64,000 nt of DNA from positions 124,001 through 188,000 of the forward strand of contig CAVUCH010000022.1 in the NCBI GenBank assembly GCA_963739995.1, given 5' to 3'. Source of the DNA: CAVUCH01 sp963739995. GTDB lineage: Bacteria; Acidobacteriota; Vicinamibacteria; Vicinamibacterales; JAENWD01. This document shows positions 1 to 8,068 of this stretch, piece after piece (the first letter of the stretch is position 1; each line of letters starts with the position of its first letter). A model generated the notes under the pieces. The model was given only the letters and a program-made list of their open reading frames with translations, did no database searches and was not told the origin of the DNA. The translations under genes were made by a program, and so were the position numbers.

Positions 1-194
1 CCCCAGTGAATGAACATGCCGAACCGTGCCTCGCGCCACCAGCGCATGCGCTGATCGCGCTCGGCGGGTGTTTCGGACGCTGCCCCGGTCGTTGTGGCGT
101 TCCCCTGGGCGTGTAGCGCTGTGAAGCCTGGCGCGCTCGTCGTGATGAGCAGTCCGAGAAAGAAAACGCCTGCTGCCGCGCGGTGGGTTGTCAT
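1..194 (-). CDS. Alpha-L-fucosidase (GH29), N-terminal part only
   Basis: This is the 5' end of a gene that runs off the left edge; 64 codons are visible. The ATG is the complement of 192-194, with an AGAGG-type ribosome site just upstream. Residues 1-31 form a signal peptide with a hydrophobic core (VFFLGLLIT) ending near LHAQG, so the enzyme is exported. After a Thr/Ala linker the motif WWREARFGMFIHW at residues 52-64 matches the first barrel strand of GH29 fucosidases, usually written as W(F/H)xxAKFGxFxHWG. GH29 enzymes remove alpha-linked fucose from glycans. The catalytic nucleophile region is outside the window, so activity cannot be judged. It points away from the next gene. The family call rests on one motif plus the export signal. 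Confidence 0.75.
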   Translation of the reverse strand, partial: MTTHRAAAGVFFLGLLITTSAPGFTALHAQGNATTTGAASETPAERDQRMRWWREARFGMFIHW

Positions 195-347
195 CCTGTG
201 CCTCTCGCCTGGCGCCAGGGACGAGCGGCGCCGGCCGGTAGCTTACCGCAGGGAGCGCGAGGGAGCGCGGTGCCGCGCGCGGCCGCGGGCCGAAGGGCCC
301 CGTCACGCTACAATCTCCGCGACCCCGGCGGTCGAGGAGGCCCCGCG

Positions 348-584
348 ATGATTCACTTGTTCGATGACGAGACAGGCGCATCCGTCGGAACGATTACCGA
401 AGACCAGCTGCAGTACCTGGCGGATCAGCTCGAGGAAGAGTCGCCCGGCGACACCGACTACTTCATCAACCGCGAGACGCTCGACCTGTTCGAGGAGAAC
501 GGGGCAGACCCGGACCTCCTCGCAGTCCTGCGGGGGGCCCTCGGCAAGCGCGACGAAATGGAGGTCCGCTGGGAACGGCGGTAG
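348..584 (+). CDS. Small conserved acidic protein of unknown function
   Basis: A 78-residue soluble protein. The ATG at 348 has a strong GAGGAGG ribosome site at 334-340, and a TACAAT -10-like hexamer lies at 309-314. A longer start in the same frame at 183 is disfavoured because that upstream part is Arg/Ala-rich shadow sequence. The product is very acidic and rich in Asp/Glu, with DETGASVGTI near the start, QLQYLADQLEEES in the middle and a helix LLAVLRGALG near the end. There is no signal peptide or membrane segment. I recall similar small proteins in other Acidobacteriota but know no function. The stop is 16 bases before the prolyl oligopeptidase gene, so the two may be cotranscribed. Confidence 0.75.
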   Translation: MIHLFDDETGASVGTITEDQLQYLADQLEEESPGDTDYFINRETLDLFEENGADPDLLAVLRGALGKRDEMEVRWERR

Positions 585-600
585 CGCCTCCCAGGTTCCG

Positions 601-2655
601 ATGAACTATCCACACACCCGCAAAGACGACGTCGTCGACGACTACTTCGGCACGCCGGTCACCGACCCTTACCGCTGGCTCGAGGATCCCAATAGCCCCG
701 AAACGCGGGCCTGGGTCGAGGCGCAGAACGCGATCACGTCTGGGTTCCTCGAGCGGCTGCCGGCCCGTGAGCGAATCCACACGCGGCTGACGGAGCTCTG
801 GGACTACACCCGGTACGGTGTGCCGACGCGCGAAGGCCACTTGTACGTCTTCGCCAGGAACGACGGTCTGCAGAACCAGGCGGTGATATACCAGGCCGCC
901 GCGCTCGATGCCACGCCCGAGGTGCTCATCGATCCGAACCGGCTGTCGCCGGACGGCACCGTGGCGCTGGGAAACCTGTCCTTCAGCCATGACGGGCAAT
1001 TCGTCGCGTACAGCGTGTCGGCTGCGGGCTCCGACTGGGCCGACTGGCACGTCCGCGACGTGGCATCAGGGATGGATCTGCCGGACGTGGTGCGCTGGTC
1101 CAAGTTCAGCGGGGCGGCATGGCTCCACGACGGTTCCGGGTTCTTCTACAGCCGATACGCGGCGCCGGCCGAGGGCGATACCTACAGCGGAATCAACAAG
1201 CACCAGCAGGTGTACTTCCATGCGCTCGGGACCGCGCAGGAGGATGACCGGCTCGTGTACGGGCGGCCCGACCGGCCCGATTGGGGCTTTGCCGCCGGAG
1301 TGACGGAGGACGGCCGGTATCTCGTGCTCACGCAGTGGGAGGGGACGCACCGCGAGTCGCGAATCCTGGTGCGCGATCTCCAGGAACCGCGTTCACAGAT
1401 TCTGCCGTTTCTGGATCGCTTCGACGCGAGCTATTCACTCGTCGGCAACGATGGTCCCGTGTTCTACGTGATCACCGACAAGGACGCCGGGCGCAACCGC
1501 CTGGTGGCCATCGATCTTGGCGCGCCGGAGCCAGAGGGTTGGACAGACCTGATCCCGGAGCTGCCGGGACGGGACGTCCTGAGCGGCGTCGTGATGATTG
1601 GGGACCGCTTTCTTACGGTTGTCCGCTCGGACGCGCACGATCGATTGGTCGTCTACGGGAAGACCGGTGTGTTCGAAGGCGAGATCCGGCTCCCGGCGCT
1701 CGGATCGATCGCAGGCATCCACGCGAAGCGGGATGCTCGCGAGGCTTTCTATGCGTTCACCGCGTTCACCTACCCCACCACGATTTACCGGTACGACCCC
1801 GACACGGGAGTGAGCGGGACGTTCAAGGCACCGGAGGTGCGGTTCACGCCCGGGGACTACGAGACGACGCAGGTGTTCTATTCCTCGAAGGACGGCACAG
1901 CCGTGCCCATGTTCCTCGTCCGGCGCACGGACGTGAATCCCAGCGGTGACCTGCCGACGCTGCTCTACGGGTATGGCGGCTTCGATGTCTCGTTGACGCC
2001 TCAGTTCTCGCCGGCCGTCATCGCCTGGCTCGACATGGGCGGGCTCTACGCGCAGCCGAACCTGCGCGGCGGCGGGGAGTACGGAAAGGCCTGGCACGAC
2101 GCGGGGCGCCTGTCGAACCGGCAGAACGTCTTCGACGATTTCATCGCGGCCGCCGAGTACCTGATCGCAAAGGGTTACACCACTCCCGGCCGTCTCGCGA
2201 TCAACGGCGGGAGCAACGGCGGCCTGCTGGTCGGCGCCGTGGTCACGCAGCGACCGGATCTGTTCGCCGCCGCCGTGCCGCAGGTGGGCGTGCTCGACAT
2301 GCTGCGTTTTCACAGGTTCACGATCGGGTGGGCGTGGACATCGGACTACGGGTCGTCGGACACGAAGGACGGGTTCGAGACGCTGATGCGGTACTCGCCG
2401 CTCCACAACGTCAGGCACGGAACGGCCTATCCGGCGACGCTGGTAACCACAGCCGACCACGACGACCGCGTCGTGCCGGCGCACAGTCACAAGTTCACCG
2501 CGTCCCTCCAGGCCGCTCAGGCCGGCGAGGCGCCGATCCTGGCGCGCATCGACACCCGCACGGGGCACGGCGCGGGGAAGCCCACGAACAAACAGATCGA
2601 CGAGCGCGCTGATGTGTTCGCCTTTCTCGCTCACATCCTCAAGATGGACGTGTGA
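601..2655 (+). CDS. Prolyl oligopeptidase family serine peptidase (S9A)
   Basis: A 684-residue cytoplasmic-type peptidase that cleaves short peptides after proline. The start at 601 (MNYPHTRKDD) matches the family N-terminus; the open frame continues upstream to 364 but only through shadow sequence. The N-terminal part is the seven-bladed propeller, recognisable from VTDPYRWLEDP onward. The C-terminal alpha/beta hydrolase carries the nucleophile Ser538 in GGSNGG, the acid in DHDDRV (about residue 622) and His656 in RTGHGAG, spaced as in porcine prolyl oligopeptidase. Length is normal and all three catalytic residues are present. There is no signal peptide, unlike some bacterial paralogues. 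It follows the small acidic gene closely and may share its promoter. Confidence 0.95.
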   Translation: MNYPHTRKDDVVDDYFGTPVTDPYRWLEDPNSPETRAWVEAQNAITSGFLERLPARERIHTRLTELWDYTRYGVPTREGHLYVFARNDGLQNQAVIYQAAALDATPEVLIDPNRLSPDGTVALGNLSFSHDGQFVAYSVSAAGSDWADWHVRDVASGMDLPDVVRWSKFSGAAWLHDGSGFFYSRYAAPAEGDTYSGINKHQQVYFHALGTAQEDDRLVYGRPDRPDWGFAAGVTEDGRYLVLTQWEGTHRESRILVRDLQEPRSQILPFLDRFDASYSLVGNDGPVFYVITDKDAGRNRLVAIDLGAPEPEGWTDLIPELPGRDVLSGVVMIGDRFLTVVRSDAHDRLVVYGKTGVFEGEIRLPALGSIAGIHAKRDAREAFYAFTAFTYPTTIYRYDPDTGVSGTFKAPEVRFTPGDYETTQVFYSSKDGTAVPMFLVRRTDVNPSGDLPTLLYGYGGFDVSLTPQFSPAVIAWLDMGGLYAQPNLRGGGEYGKAWHDAGRLSNRQNVFDDFIAAAEYLIAKGYTTPGRLAINGGSNGGLLVGAVVTQRPDLFAAAVPQVGVLDMLRFHRFTIGWAWTSDYGSSDTKDGFETLMRYSPLHNVRHGTAYPATLVTTADHDDRVVPAHSHKFTASLQAAQAGEAPILARIDTRTGHGAGKPTNKQIDERADVFAFLAHILKMDV

Positions 2656-2764
2656 GGGGGCAGTACCGCAGGGGCGCCACCTCCCGGGCCGCGTGCTCCG
2701 CACACATCGCGGCCCGCCGGCGACACCGGTGGAGCGTTCCTGCGGCGGGTCGGAGATCGACAAC

Positions 2765-3484
2765 ATGAGCACACTGTCGAGACCGCTGCTGGAAGTGATC
2801 GCGTGCACTGTCGACGATGCCGTTGCCGCCGAGCGTGGAGGCGCGGATCGGATTGAGCTGGTGCGCGATCTCGGACGCGGAGGGCTGACCCCGGATGTCG
2901 CCCTCGTCGCCGCAGCCGTCGAAGCCGTCCGCATTCCGGTTCGCGTGATGATCCGTGAGGAAGAGCCGTTCGTCGTGAGCGATCCCCACGTGGTGCGGGC
3001 GTTGTGCGATGCCGCACGCGCGATGAGCGGCCTCGGTGTCGACGGGCTCGTGCTGGGTTTCCTCGACGCTGCCGGCGGCGTGGACGTGCCGCTGCTCGGA
3101 CGCGTGCTGCGCGACACACGCGGCGTGCATGTCACGTTTCACCGGGCGTTCGAAGAAGTCGTGAACCAGGCAGCGGGTTTTGCGGCCCTGCGTCGGTGGC
3201 CGCAGATTGATCGCGTGCTGGTGAACGGCGGATCGGGAACGGCGGCTCAGCGTCTGTCGGGGCTGCGCGGGCTCGCCGCACTGGCAGGCGAGAGCGTGCG
3301 AGTGCTGTCGGCCGTCGGCTCGGATCTAGACCTGCTCGCCGCCGTATACGCCGCCCCTGAGCTGGGCGAGGCCCACGTGGGCCGGGCAGCCCGCGATCCT
3401 GAGGCGGTCGACGCGCCTGTCAGTGCCGCGAAGGTCGCAGCGCTGGTCGAGATACGCGATGCGGTCCGCCGCGAGCGCAGGTAA
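2765..3484 (+). CDS. cutC: Copper homeostasis protein CutC family
   Basis: A 239-residue TIM-barrel protein of the CutC family, named for copper tolerance in E. coli although its biochemical role is still disputed. The ATG at 2765 has a GGAG ribosome site about ten bases upstream. Family marks include LEVIACTVDDAVAAERGGAD at the N-terminus, RIELVRDLGRGGLTPD, the strand PVRVMIR, GLVLGFLD, VTFHRAFE and VLVNGGSGTA in order. Length is typical. A 109-base gap separates it from the peptidase gene upstream, which leaves cotranscription possible but unproven. No metal-transport gene is adjacent. Confidence 0.92.
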   Translation: MSTLSRPLLEVIACTVDDAVAAERGGADRIELVRDLGRGGLTPDVALVAAAVEAVRIPVRVMIREEEPFVVSDPHVVRALCDAARAMSGLGVDGLVLGFLDAAGGVDVPLLGRVLRDTRGVHVTFHRAFEEVVNQAAGFAALRRWPQIDRVLVNGGSGTAAQRLSGLRGLAALAGESVRVLSAVGSDLDLLAAVYAAPELGEAHVGRAARDPEAVDAPVSAAKVAALVEIRDAVRRERR

Positions 3485-3508
3485 TCGCCCCGCGTTGGAC
3501 ACCGGAGT

Positions 3509-4337
3509 TCAGGTGGCCGTGCCCTTGACCAGCACCGCCCGCGGATACAGCAGCGCGAACCCCAGCCGCTGCGCGTTGTGGTTCGATTTCGAGCCGGGCT
3601 GCGTGGTGACGACGGCCACGTCACACCCCGCGTCGGCGGCATCGCGGAGCCTGCGGCGCAGCAGTGCGGCCTGCACGCCGCGACGCCGGAAGGCAGGCAG
3701 CGTCGAGGCACCACAGAACTGTGCCACCCCGTCCGACAGACGCATGCCGGCGCTACCCGCATTCGTCCCATCCACGCGGGCGAGATAGCGGGTGAACGCG
3801 GTTGATGCCGCGAAGTCCTGAAACACCTGCTTCAGACTCTCGTCCTCGAACGTCTCGTTCGATTGGGGGCTGCCGTCGGGGTGTGCGAAGCCCTGCACGA
3901 TGAGGTCCATCCACGTCGCGAGATCGCCCTGGTCGCGCGCAATCGTCAGCCCGTCGCCGCGCCGCCCCCGCGACGACGGCCGAGAGGTCGCACCCGAGAA
4001 CGTTCTCGAACTCCGTGAGCACGTATCCCCGTCGTGTGAGCGCCACCGGAACGGCAGAATCGGCCAGCGTGGAAATCTCCACGCGGACAGCGCAGCCTCT
4101 CTCGGCGAAGCGCTGCTCGACCATTTCCCAGGCGCTCTCCGGAGCAGGCTCGCCGAAGCCGAGGCCAATGACCTTGTTGATGGGGGACCCGGCGCCCGTG
4201 AACACGGCCGCGCCGCCGCCGAGAGGCACCGCGAACGCGTCTCCACCTCGGGCGAGAACCGCATCCACGATTGAGAGGGACAATCGGCACTCCGCTGTTT
4301 CGATGCGGCGGGCCAGGGTGGTATCTGCAAACAGCAC
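3509..4337 (-). pseudogene. GNAT acetyltransferase, interrupted by a one-base frameshift
   Basis: The gene reads in one frame from the GTG at 4337 (MLFADTTLARR) to about 3975 and then in a second frame to the stop at 3509. The total length is 3n+1, and the break falls in a G-run (GCGGGGGCGG on the coding strand), so one extra base is the simplest cause. The reconstructed protein is about 276 residues. Its N-terminal half starts LFADTTLARRIE; the C-terminal half is a GNAT fold with the acetyl-CoA loop in FRRRGVQAALLRRRL and the typical AQRLGFALLYPRAVL end. The substrate is unknown. It lies 36 bases after the HMG-CoA lyase gene on the same strand, so it is probably the last gene of the leucine-degradation operon. 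The conserved C-terminus argues for assembly error rather than decay. Confidence 0.75.
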
Positions 4338-4373
4338 GACGCGTAGCTTACACGGCGGCGACCCAACGTCACA

Positions 4374-5282
4374 TTAACTTCGCTGAAGGGCCTGCACGTA
4401 GCGGGACGGCAGCGGATGCCCCAGGTGGGGCTGAACCAGCGACGATGCCCGGATGACCTGTTCCAGGTCTACTCCGGTTGCGATCTCCAGCCCATCGAGC
4501 ATCGAGACCAGGTCCTCGGTCGCAAGGTTGCCCGCAGCGCCGGGCGCGTACGGACACCCGCCGAGTCCTCCGGCGGACGCGTCGAAGGTGGTGATGCCTG
4601 CCTGGAGGCCCGCGAGCACGTTTGCGAGCGCGGTGCCGCGTGTGTCATGGAAGTGCAGCGCGATCTGCGAGATCGGCAGGCGGGACTCCAACGCGGCGAG
4701 CACATCCCAGACCTGTCCCGGATGCGCCACGCCGATCGTGTCGCTTACCGCCACTTCATAGGTACCCACGTCCAGAAGCCGGGCGGCCACGTCCACGACC
4801 CGCGCGGCCGGCACGGCGCCTTCATAGGGACACCCGAAGGCCGTGGACAGGTACGCGCGCACACGAACACCGCATTCCCCCGCTTCGCGGACGACATCCG
4901 CATACGCCTCCAGCGATGCCTGGACTGTCTGGTTGATATTCCTGGCGCTGAACGTTTCGGAAGCGGCCGCGAAGACAGCCACCTCGGTCACGCCCGCAGC
5001 AATGGCGCGCCGGAGCCCAATCGTGTTCGGGACGAGCGCCGTGTACGCGACGCCAGGGACCTTTGTGATCGATCGGAACACCTCCGCTGTGTCGGCCATC
5101 TGCGGTACCCAGCGGGGGCTCACGAACGCACCCACTTCGATGACCGGCAGGCCGGCCGCGCTCAGCGCATCGACCAGCGCCGCTTTCGTCGCCGTGTCGA
5201 CCGGCGCAGGCTCGTTCTGAAGGCCATCGCGAGGCCCGACCTCCACGATGCGCACCCGGGCGGGGAGCGGCGGGCGGCTCAT
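4374..5282 (-). CDS. mvaB: Hydroxymethylglutaryl-CoA lyase
   Basis: A 302-residue DRE-TIM aldolase that splits 3-hydroxy-3-methylglutaryl-CoA into acetyl-CoA and acetoacetate, the last step of leucine degradation. The first strand motif VEVGPRDGLQNE is at about residues 14-25. The metal site is HFHDTRG near 210, and the catalytic cysteine loop GGLGGCPYAPGA carries Cys243. The start overlaps the stop of the biotinyl-protein gene by four bases, which indicates translational coupling. It belongs to the minus-strand operon that also encodes both methylcrotonyl-CoA carboxylase halves and the methylglutaconyl-CoA hydratase, which fixes its role better than sequence alone. Confidence 0.95.
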   Translation of the reverse strand: MSRPPLPARVRIVEVGPRDGLQNEPAPVDTATKAALVDALSAAGLPVIEVGAFVSPRWVPQMADTAEVFRSITKVPGVAYTALVPNTIGLRRAIAAGVTEVAVFAAASETFSARNINQTVQASLEAYADVVREAGECGVRVRAYLSTAFGCPYEGAVPAARVVDVAARLLDVGTYEVAVSDTIGVAHPGQVWDVLAALESRLPISQIALHFHDTRGTALANVLAGLQAGITTFDASAGGLGGCPYAPGAAGNLATEDLVSMLDGLEIATGVDLEQVIRASSLVQPHLGHPLPSRYVQALQRS

Positions 5283-5770
5283 GTGATGTCCACCAGTATC
5301 ACTCCCGGCTGTACCAGCTCGCCCTCGCGGCAGTGAACGGCCCTCACGACGCCGTCTCGCGGCGCGCGCACCGGCAGTTCCATCTTCATGGCTTCGAGCA
5401 TCAGCACGGTGTCACCCGCTCGCACGGCCTGACCGACCGGGGCGACCACTGACAGCACGGTGGCGGGCATGGGGGCCGCCAGCGCATGCTCGTGGTCGCT
5501 GGTCTTCCGACGCGGCGGCACCCCACTCCGCGCGATCTCGACGCGGTGCACGGCGCCGTCGACGTGCACCCAGCACGCGTCCTCGTCGCGGGCCACGTGA
5601 ACGACCACTCCGCCGCTGCTCGATGTAACGTGCCAGGCACCCGCCTGAATGCCGCGAACCTGGTACGTCCGCCCGTCGATCGTGACGGTGCCGTCCGGTG
5701 AGACGATCAGCTCGCGCTCATGAGTGCCCGCGACGGCCCGCAGGGAGGGCGGGGTCACGCGCTCGTCCAC
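5279..5770 (-). CDS. Stand-alone biotin carboxyl carrier protein of methylcrotonyl-CoA carboxylase
   Basis: A 163-residue protein whose C-terminal third is a biotinyl domain with the acceptor Lys129 in the canonical EAMKMELP motif. Residues 20-80 form a beta-rich segment (VTIDGRTYQVRGI and VVVHVARDEDACWVHVDG) that resembles the BT linker domain found between biotin carboxylase and biotinyl domains of acyl-CoA carboxylase alpha chains. In most bacteria this region is the C-terminus of one large alpha subunit (LiuD or MccA). Here it is a separate gene that starts 16 bases inside the end of the biotin carboxylase gene. It presumably carries carboxybiotin between the two catalytic subunits encoded next to it. 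Confidence 0.93.
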   Translation of the reverse strand: MDERVTPPSLRAVAGTHERELIVSPDGTVTIDGRTYQVRGIQAGAWHVTSSSGGVVVHVARDEDACWVHVDGAVHRVEIARSGVPPRRKTSDHEHALAAPMPATVLSVVAPVGQAVRAGDTVLMLEAMKMELPVRAPRDGVVRAVHCREGELVQPGVILVDIT

Positions 5771-7263
5771 GGACCGGAAAGATCCCAGGGGTCGGTGGCC
5801 TGGCGATCGACGGCAGCCCCGACGTTCGGGGCCTCGACGCGAGCCAGGAAGTCCGCCGCCGCCGCGACCAGTGCGCCATCCGGAACCGGCGCCTCGGCCA
5901 TCATGGCCACAATCGCGGATGTTTCACGATCGAGAAAGCCGGTGTCGAGTTCGCCGGCCACGAACGATGGATGTGCAAGCACCGCGCGCAGGTACGCCAG
6001 GTTGGTCCTGATCCCGAGGACCGGGAAGTCGCGGAGAGCGGCCGAGGCGCGCGCGACCGCTCCTGCGCGTGTCTCCGCGTGAACGATCACCTTCGCGAGC
6101 AGCGGGTCGTAATGGACCGGCACCTCGCCGCCCTCGATCACACCACTGTCCACTCGTACTCCGGGCCCGCGCGGCTCGCGATAGAGCAGCAGCGGTCCGG
6201 CCTGCGGCAGAAACCCCTGAGCGGGGTCTTCCGCGTACACCCGGCATTCGATCGCGTGCCCGCGCTGCGTCAGCGACTCCTGCGTCCACCCGAGCGGCTC
6301 TCCGGCCGCTACGCGCAGCTGCGCCTGCACCAAGTCCAGCCCGGTGACTGCCTCCGTGACGGGATGCTCGACCTGAAGGCGCGTATTCATCTCGAGGAAG
6401 TAGAAATGCGCATCGTCGCCGGTACCCTCCACGAGGAATTCGACGGTGCCGGCGTTCCTGTAGCCGGCGGCACGCGCGGCGATCACGGCGGCTTCGCCCA
6501 TCCGCGCGCGCAGCACCGGTGTGAGCGCGGGCGACGGGCTCTCTTCGATCACCTTTTGATGCCGCCGCTGCAGCGAGCACTCGCGCTCGAACAGGTGCAC
6601 CACACGGCCGTGGTCGTCTGCGATCACCTGAATCTCGATGTGCCGGGGCCGGTCGATGAGACGCTCCACGTACAACGTCGGGTCTCCAAACGCCGAGGTT
6701 GCCTCGCGCCGCGCCCCGAGCAGCGCCGCGGCCGCATCCCCAGGCGTCCGCACGATGCGCATGCCGATACCGCCGCCACCGGCGGAGGGCTTTACGATGG
6801 CGGGGTAGCCGACAGACTCGACGGCGTGTAGCAACGATTCGTCCGACTGCTCCTCAGGCGCGGCCCCCGGCACTACCGGCACGCCGTGCCTCTGCATCAG
6901 CCGGCGGGCAGCGATTTTCGATCCCATGCGCGCGATCACGTCAGCCGGCGGGCCGACGAAGGTCAGTCCCGCGTCCACACACGCCTGGGCGAAGGCCGCA
7001 TTCTCCGAAAGGAAACCATAGCCCGGGTGCAGGGCTTGGGCGCCCGACTCGAGTGCTGCCTGGATCACGCGCGGGATGGCGAGATAGCTGTCGGCGGGGG
7101 GAGAAGCCCCGATGAGCACGGCGCGATCTGCGACCTGGACGTGCAGGGCGTTGCGATCCGCCTCGGAGTAGACAGCGACCGTTTCGACGCCGAGCTCGCG
7201 GCAGGCACGCATGACGCGCACGGCGATCTCTCCACGGTTCGCAACCAGCAGGCGTGAGAACAC
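5755..7263 (-). CDS. Biotin carboxylase subunit of methylcrotonyl-CoA carboxylase
   Basis: A 502-residue ATP-grasp biotin carboxylase that makes carboxybiotin from bicarbonate and ATP. I chose the GTG at 7263 because MFSRLLVANRGEIAVRV is the universal N-terminus; an upstream in-frame ATG at 7356 would add 31 unrelated residues and overlap the neighbouring gene. The ATP-binding glycine loop (AGGGGIGMR) is at 161-169, the ERECSLQRRHQK motif at 227-238 and EMNTRLQVEH at 291-300. The fold ends near residue 450, followed by about 50 extra residues, but no biotinyl domain is fused; that domain is the next gene. The start lies four bases after the hydratase stop. Confidence 0.94.
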   Translation of the reverse strand: MFSRLLVANRGEIAVRVMRACRELGVETVAVYSEADRNALHVQVADRAVLIGASPPADSYLAIPRVIQAALESGAQALHPGYGFLSENAAFAQACVDAGLTFVGPPADVIARMGSKIAARRLMQRHGVPVVPGAAPEEQSDESLLHAVESVGYPAIVKPSAGGGGIGMRIVRTPGDAAAALLGARREATSAFGDPTLYVERLIDRPRHIEIQVIADDHGRVVHLFERECSLQRRHQKVIEESPSPALTPVLRARMGEAAVIAARAAGYRNAGTVEFLVEGTGDDAHFYFLEMNTRLQVEHPVTEAVTGLDLVQAQLRVAAGEPLGWTQESLTQRGHAIECRVYAEDPAQGFLPQAGPLLLYREPRGPGVRVDSGVIEGGEVPVHYDPLLAKVIVHAETRAGAVARASAALRDFPVLGIRTNLAYLRAVLAHPSFVAGELDTGFLDRETSAIVAMMAEAPVPDGALVAAAADFLARVEAPNVGAAVDRQATDPWDLSGPWTSA

Positions 7264-7267
7264 CCGA

Positions 7268-8056
7268 TCAGTCCTTCGCGATCCAGGCCGGAGTACGCTT
7301 CTCCAGGAACGCGCGCAAACCTTCCTGTCCTTCGGCCGACACGCGGCGCCGCGCAATGGCTTCGGAGGTCAATGCCGTGGCCTCTCCGGGCCCGCGCCGT
7401 GCAACCTCCGGGATCAGCGTCTTCACCGCCCCGACCGCTTCTGGACCCGACGTCAGCACCTCGGACGCGTACGCCGATACTCTCGCGTCCAGTTCCGCTG
7501 GAGCAACGACGGCGTGCACGAGGCCGATGCCACACGCGCGCGCAGCCGAAAAACGGGCGCCGGTGAGAAACAGCTCACGCGCCGCCGACCGGCCGATCTT
7601 CACGAGCACGAACGGTGAGATGACGGCCGGAATGATGCCCAGCTTCACCTCGGTGAACCCGAACACCGCGTCGTCGGCTGCCACGACGATGTCGCAGACC
7701 GCGCACAGGCCGGCGCCACCGCCGAGTGCCGCGCCGTGTACCCGGCCAATCAGCGGAATCGGCAGCCGGTCGAGCGCCAGGAACATGCGGCCCATCTCGC
7801 TCGCGTCCTCGATGTTCTCCTGTTGCGTATACCCGATCATGCGGGACATCCACGTGACGTCGGCGCCCGCACAGAAGACAGGCCCGGCACCAGACAGGAT
7901 GGCCAGGCGCAGCGTGCGGTCCTTCGCGGCCGAGTCGGCCCACCACGTGAGCTCCCGAATGGCGTGCTCGTTGAAGGCGTTGCGTACGGCGGGACGATTG
8001 AGGACGACGTGCTCGATCACGCCCTCGCGTCGCACGCTGATGCAGTCGAATGCCAT
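7268..8056 (-). CDS. liuC: Enoyl-CoA hydratase, probable methylglutaconyl-CoA hydratase
   Basis: A 262-residue crotonase-fold enzyme. The oxyanion-hole segments are present as SGAGPVFCAGADVTWM and GAALGGGAGLCAVCDIVVA. The stretch FGFTEVKLGIIPAVISPFV is typical of methylglutaconyl-CoA hydratases, which convert 3-methylglutaconyl-CoA to HMG-CoA in leucine degradation. Its position between the two methylcrotonyl-CoA carboxylase subunit genes, upstream of HMG-CoA lyase, supports that specific assignment over a general beta-oxidation hydratase. The gene begins 12 bases after the carboxyltransferase stop and ends four bases before the biotin carboxylase start. Confidence 0.92.
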   Translation of the reverse strand: MAFDCISVRREGVIEHVVLNRPAVRNAFNEHAIRELTWWADSAAKDRTLRLAILSGAGPVFCAGADVTWMSRMIGYTQQENIEDASEMGRMFLALDRLPIPLIGRVHGAALGGGAGLCAVCDIVVAADDAVFGFTEVKLGIIPAVISPFVLVKIGRSAARELFLTGARFSAARACGIGLVHAVVAPAELDARVSAYASEVLTSGPEAVGAVKTLIPEVARRGPGEATALTSEAIARRRVSAEGQEGLRAFLEKRTPAWIAKD

Positions 8057-8068
8057 GCCCTTTCTCCG

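Noticed and set aside
1435..3135. A 566-codon open frame on the minus strand opposite the peptidase and cutC genes
   Set aside because: It is a high-GC shadow: no family motif, Arg/Ser-rich, and fully covered by two well-recognised genes.
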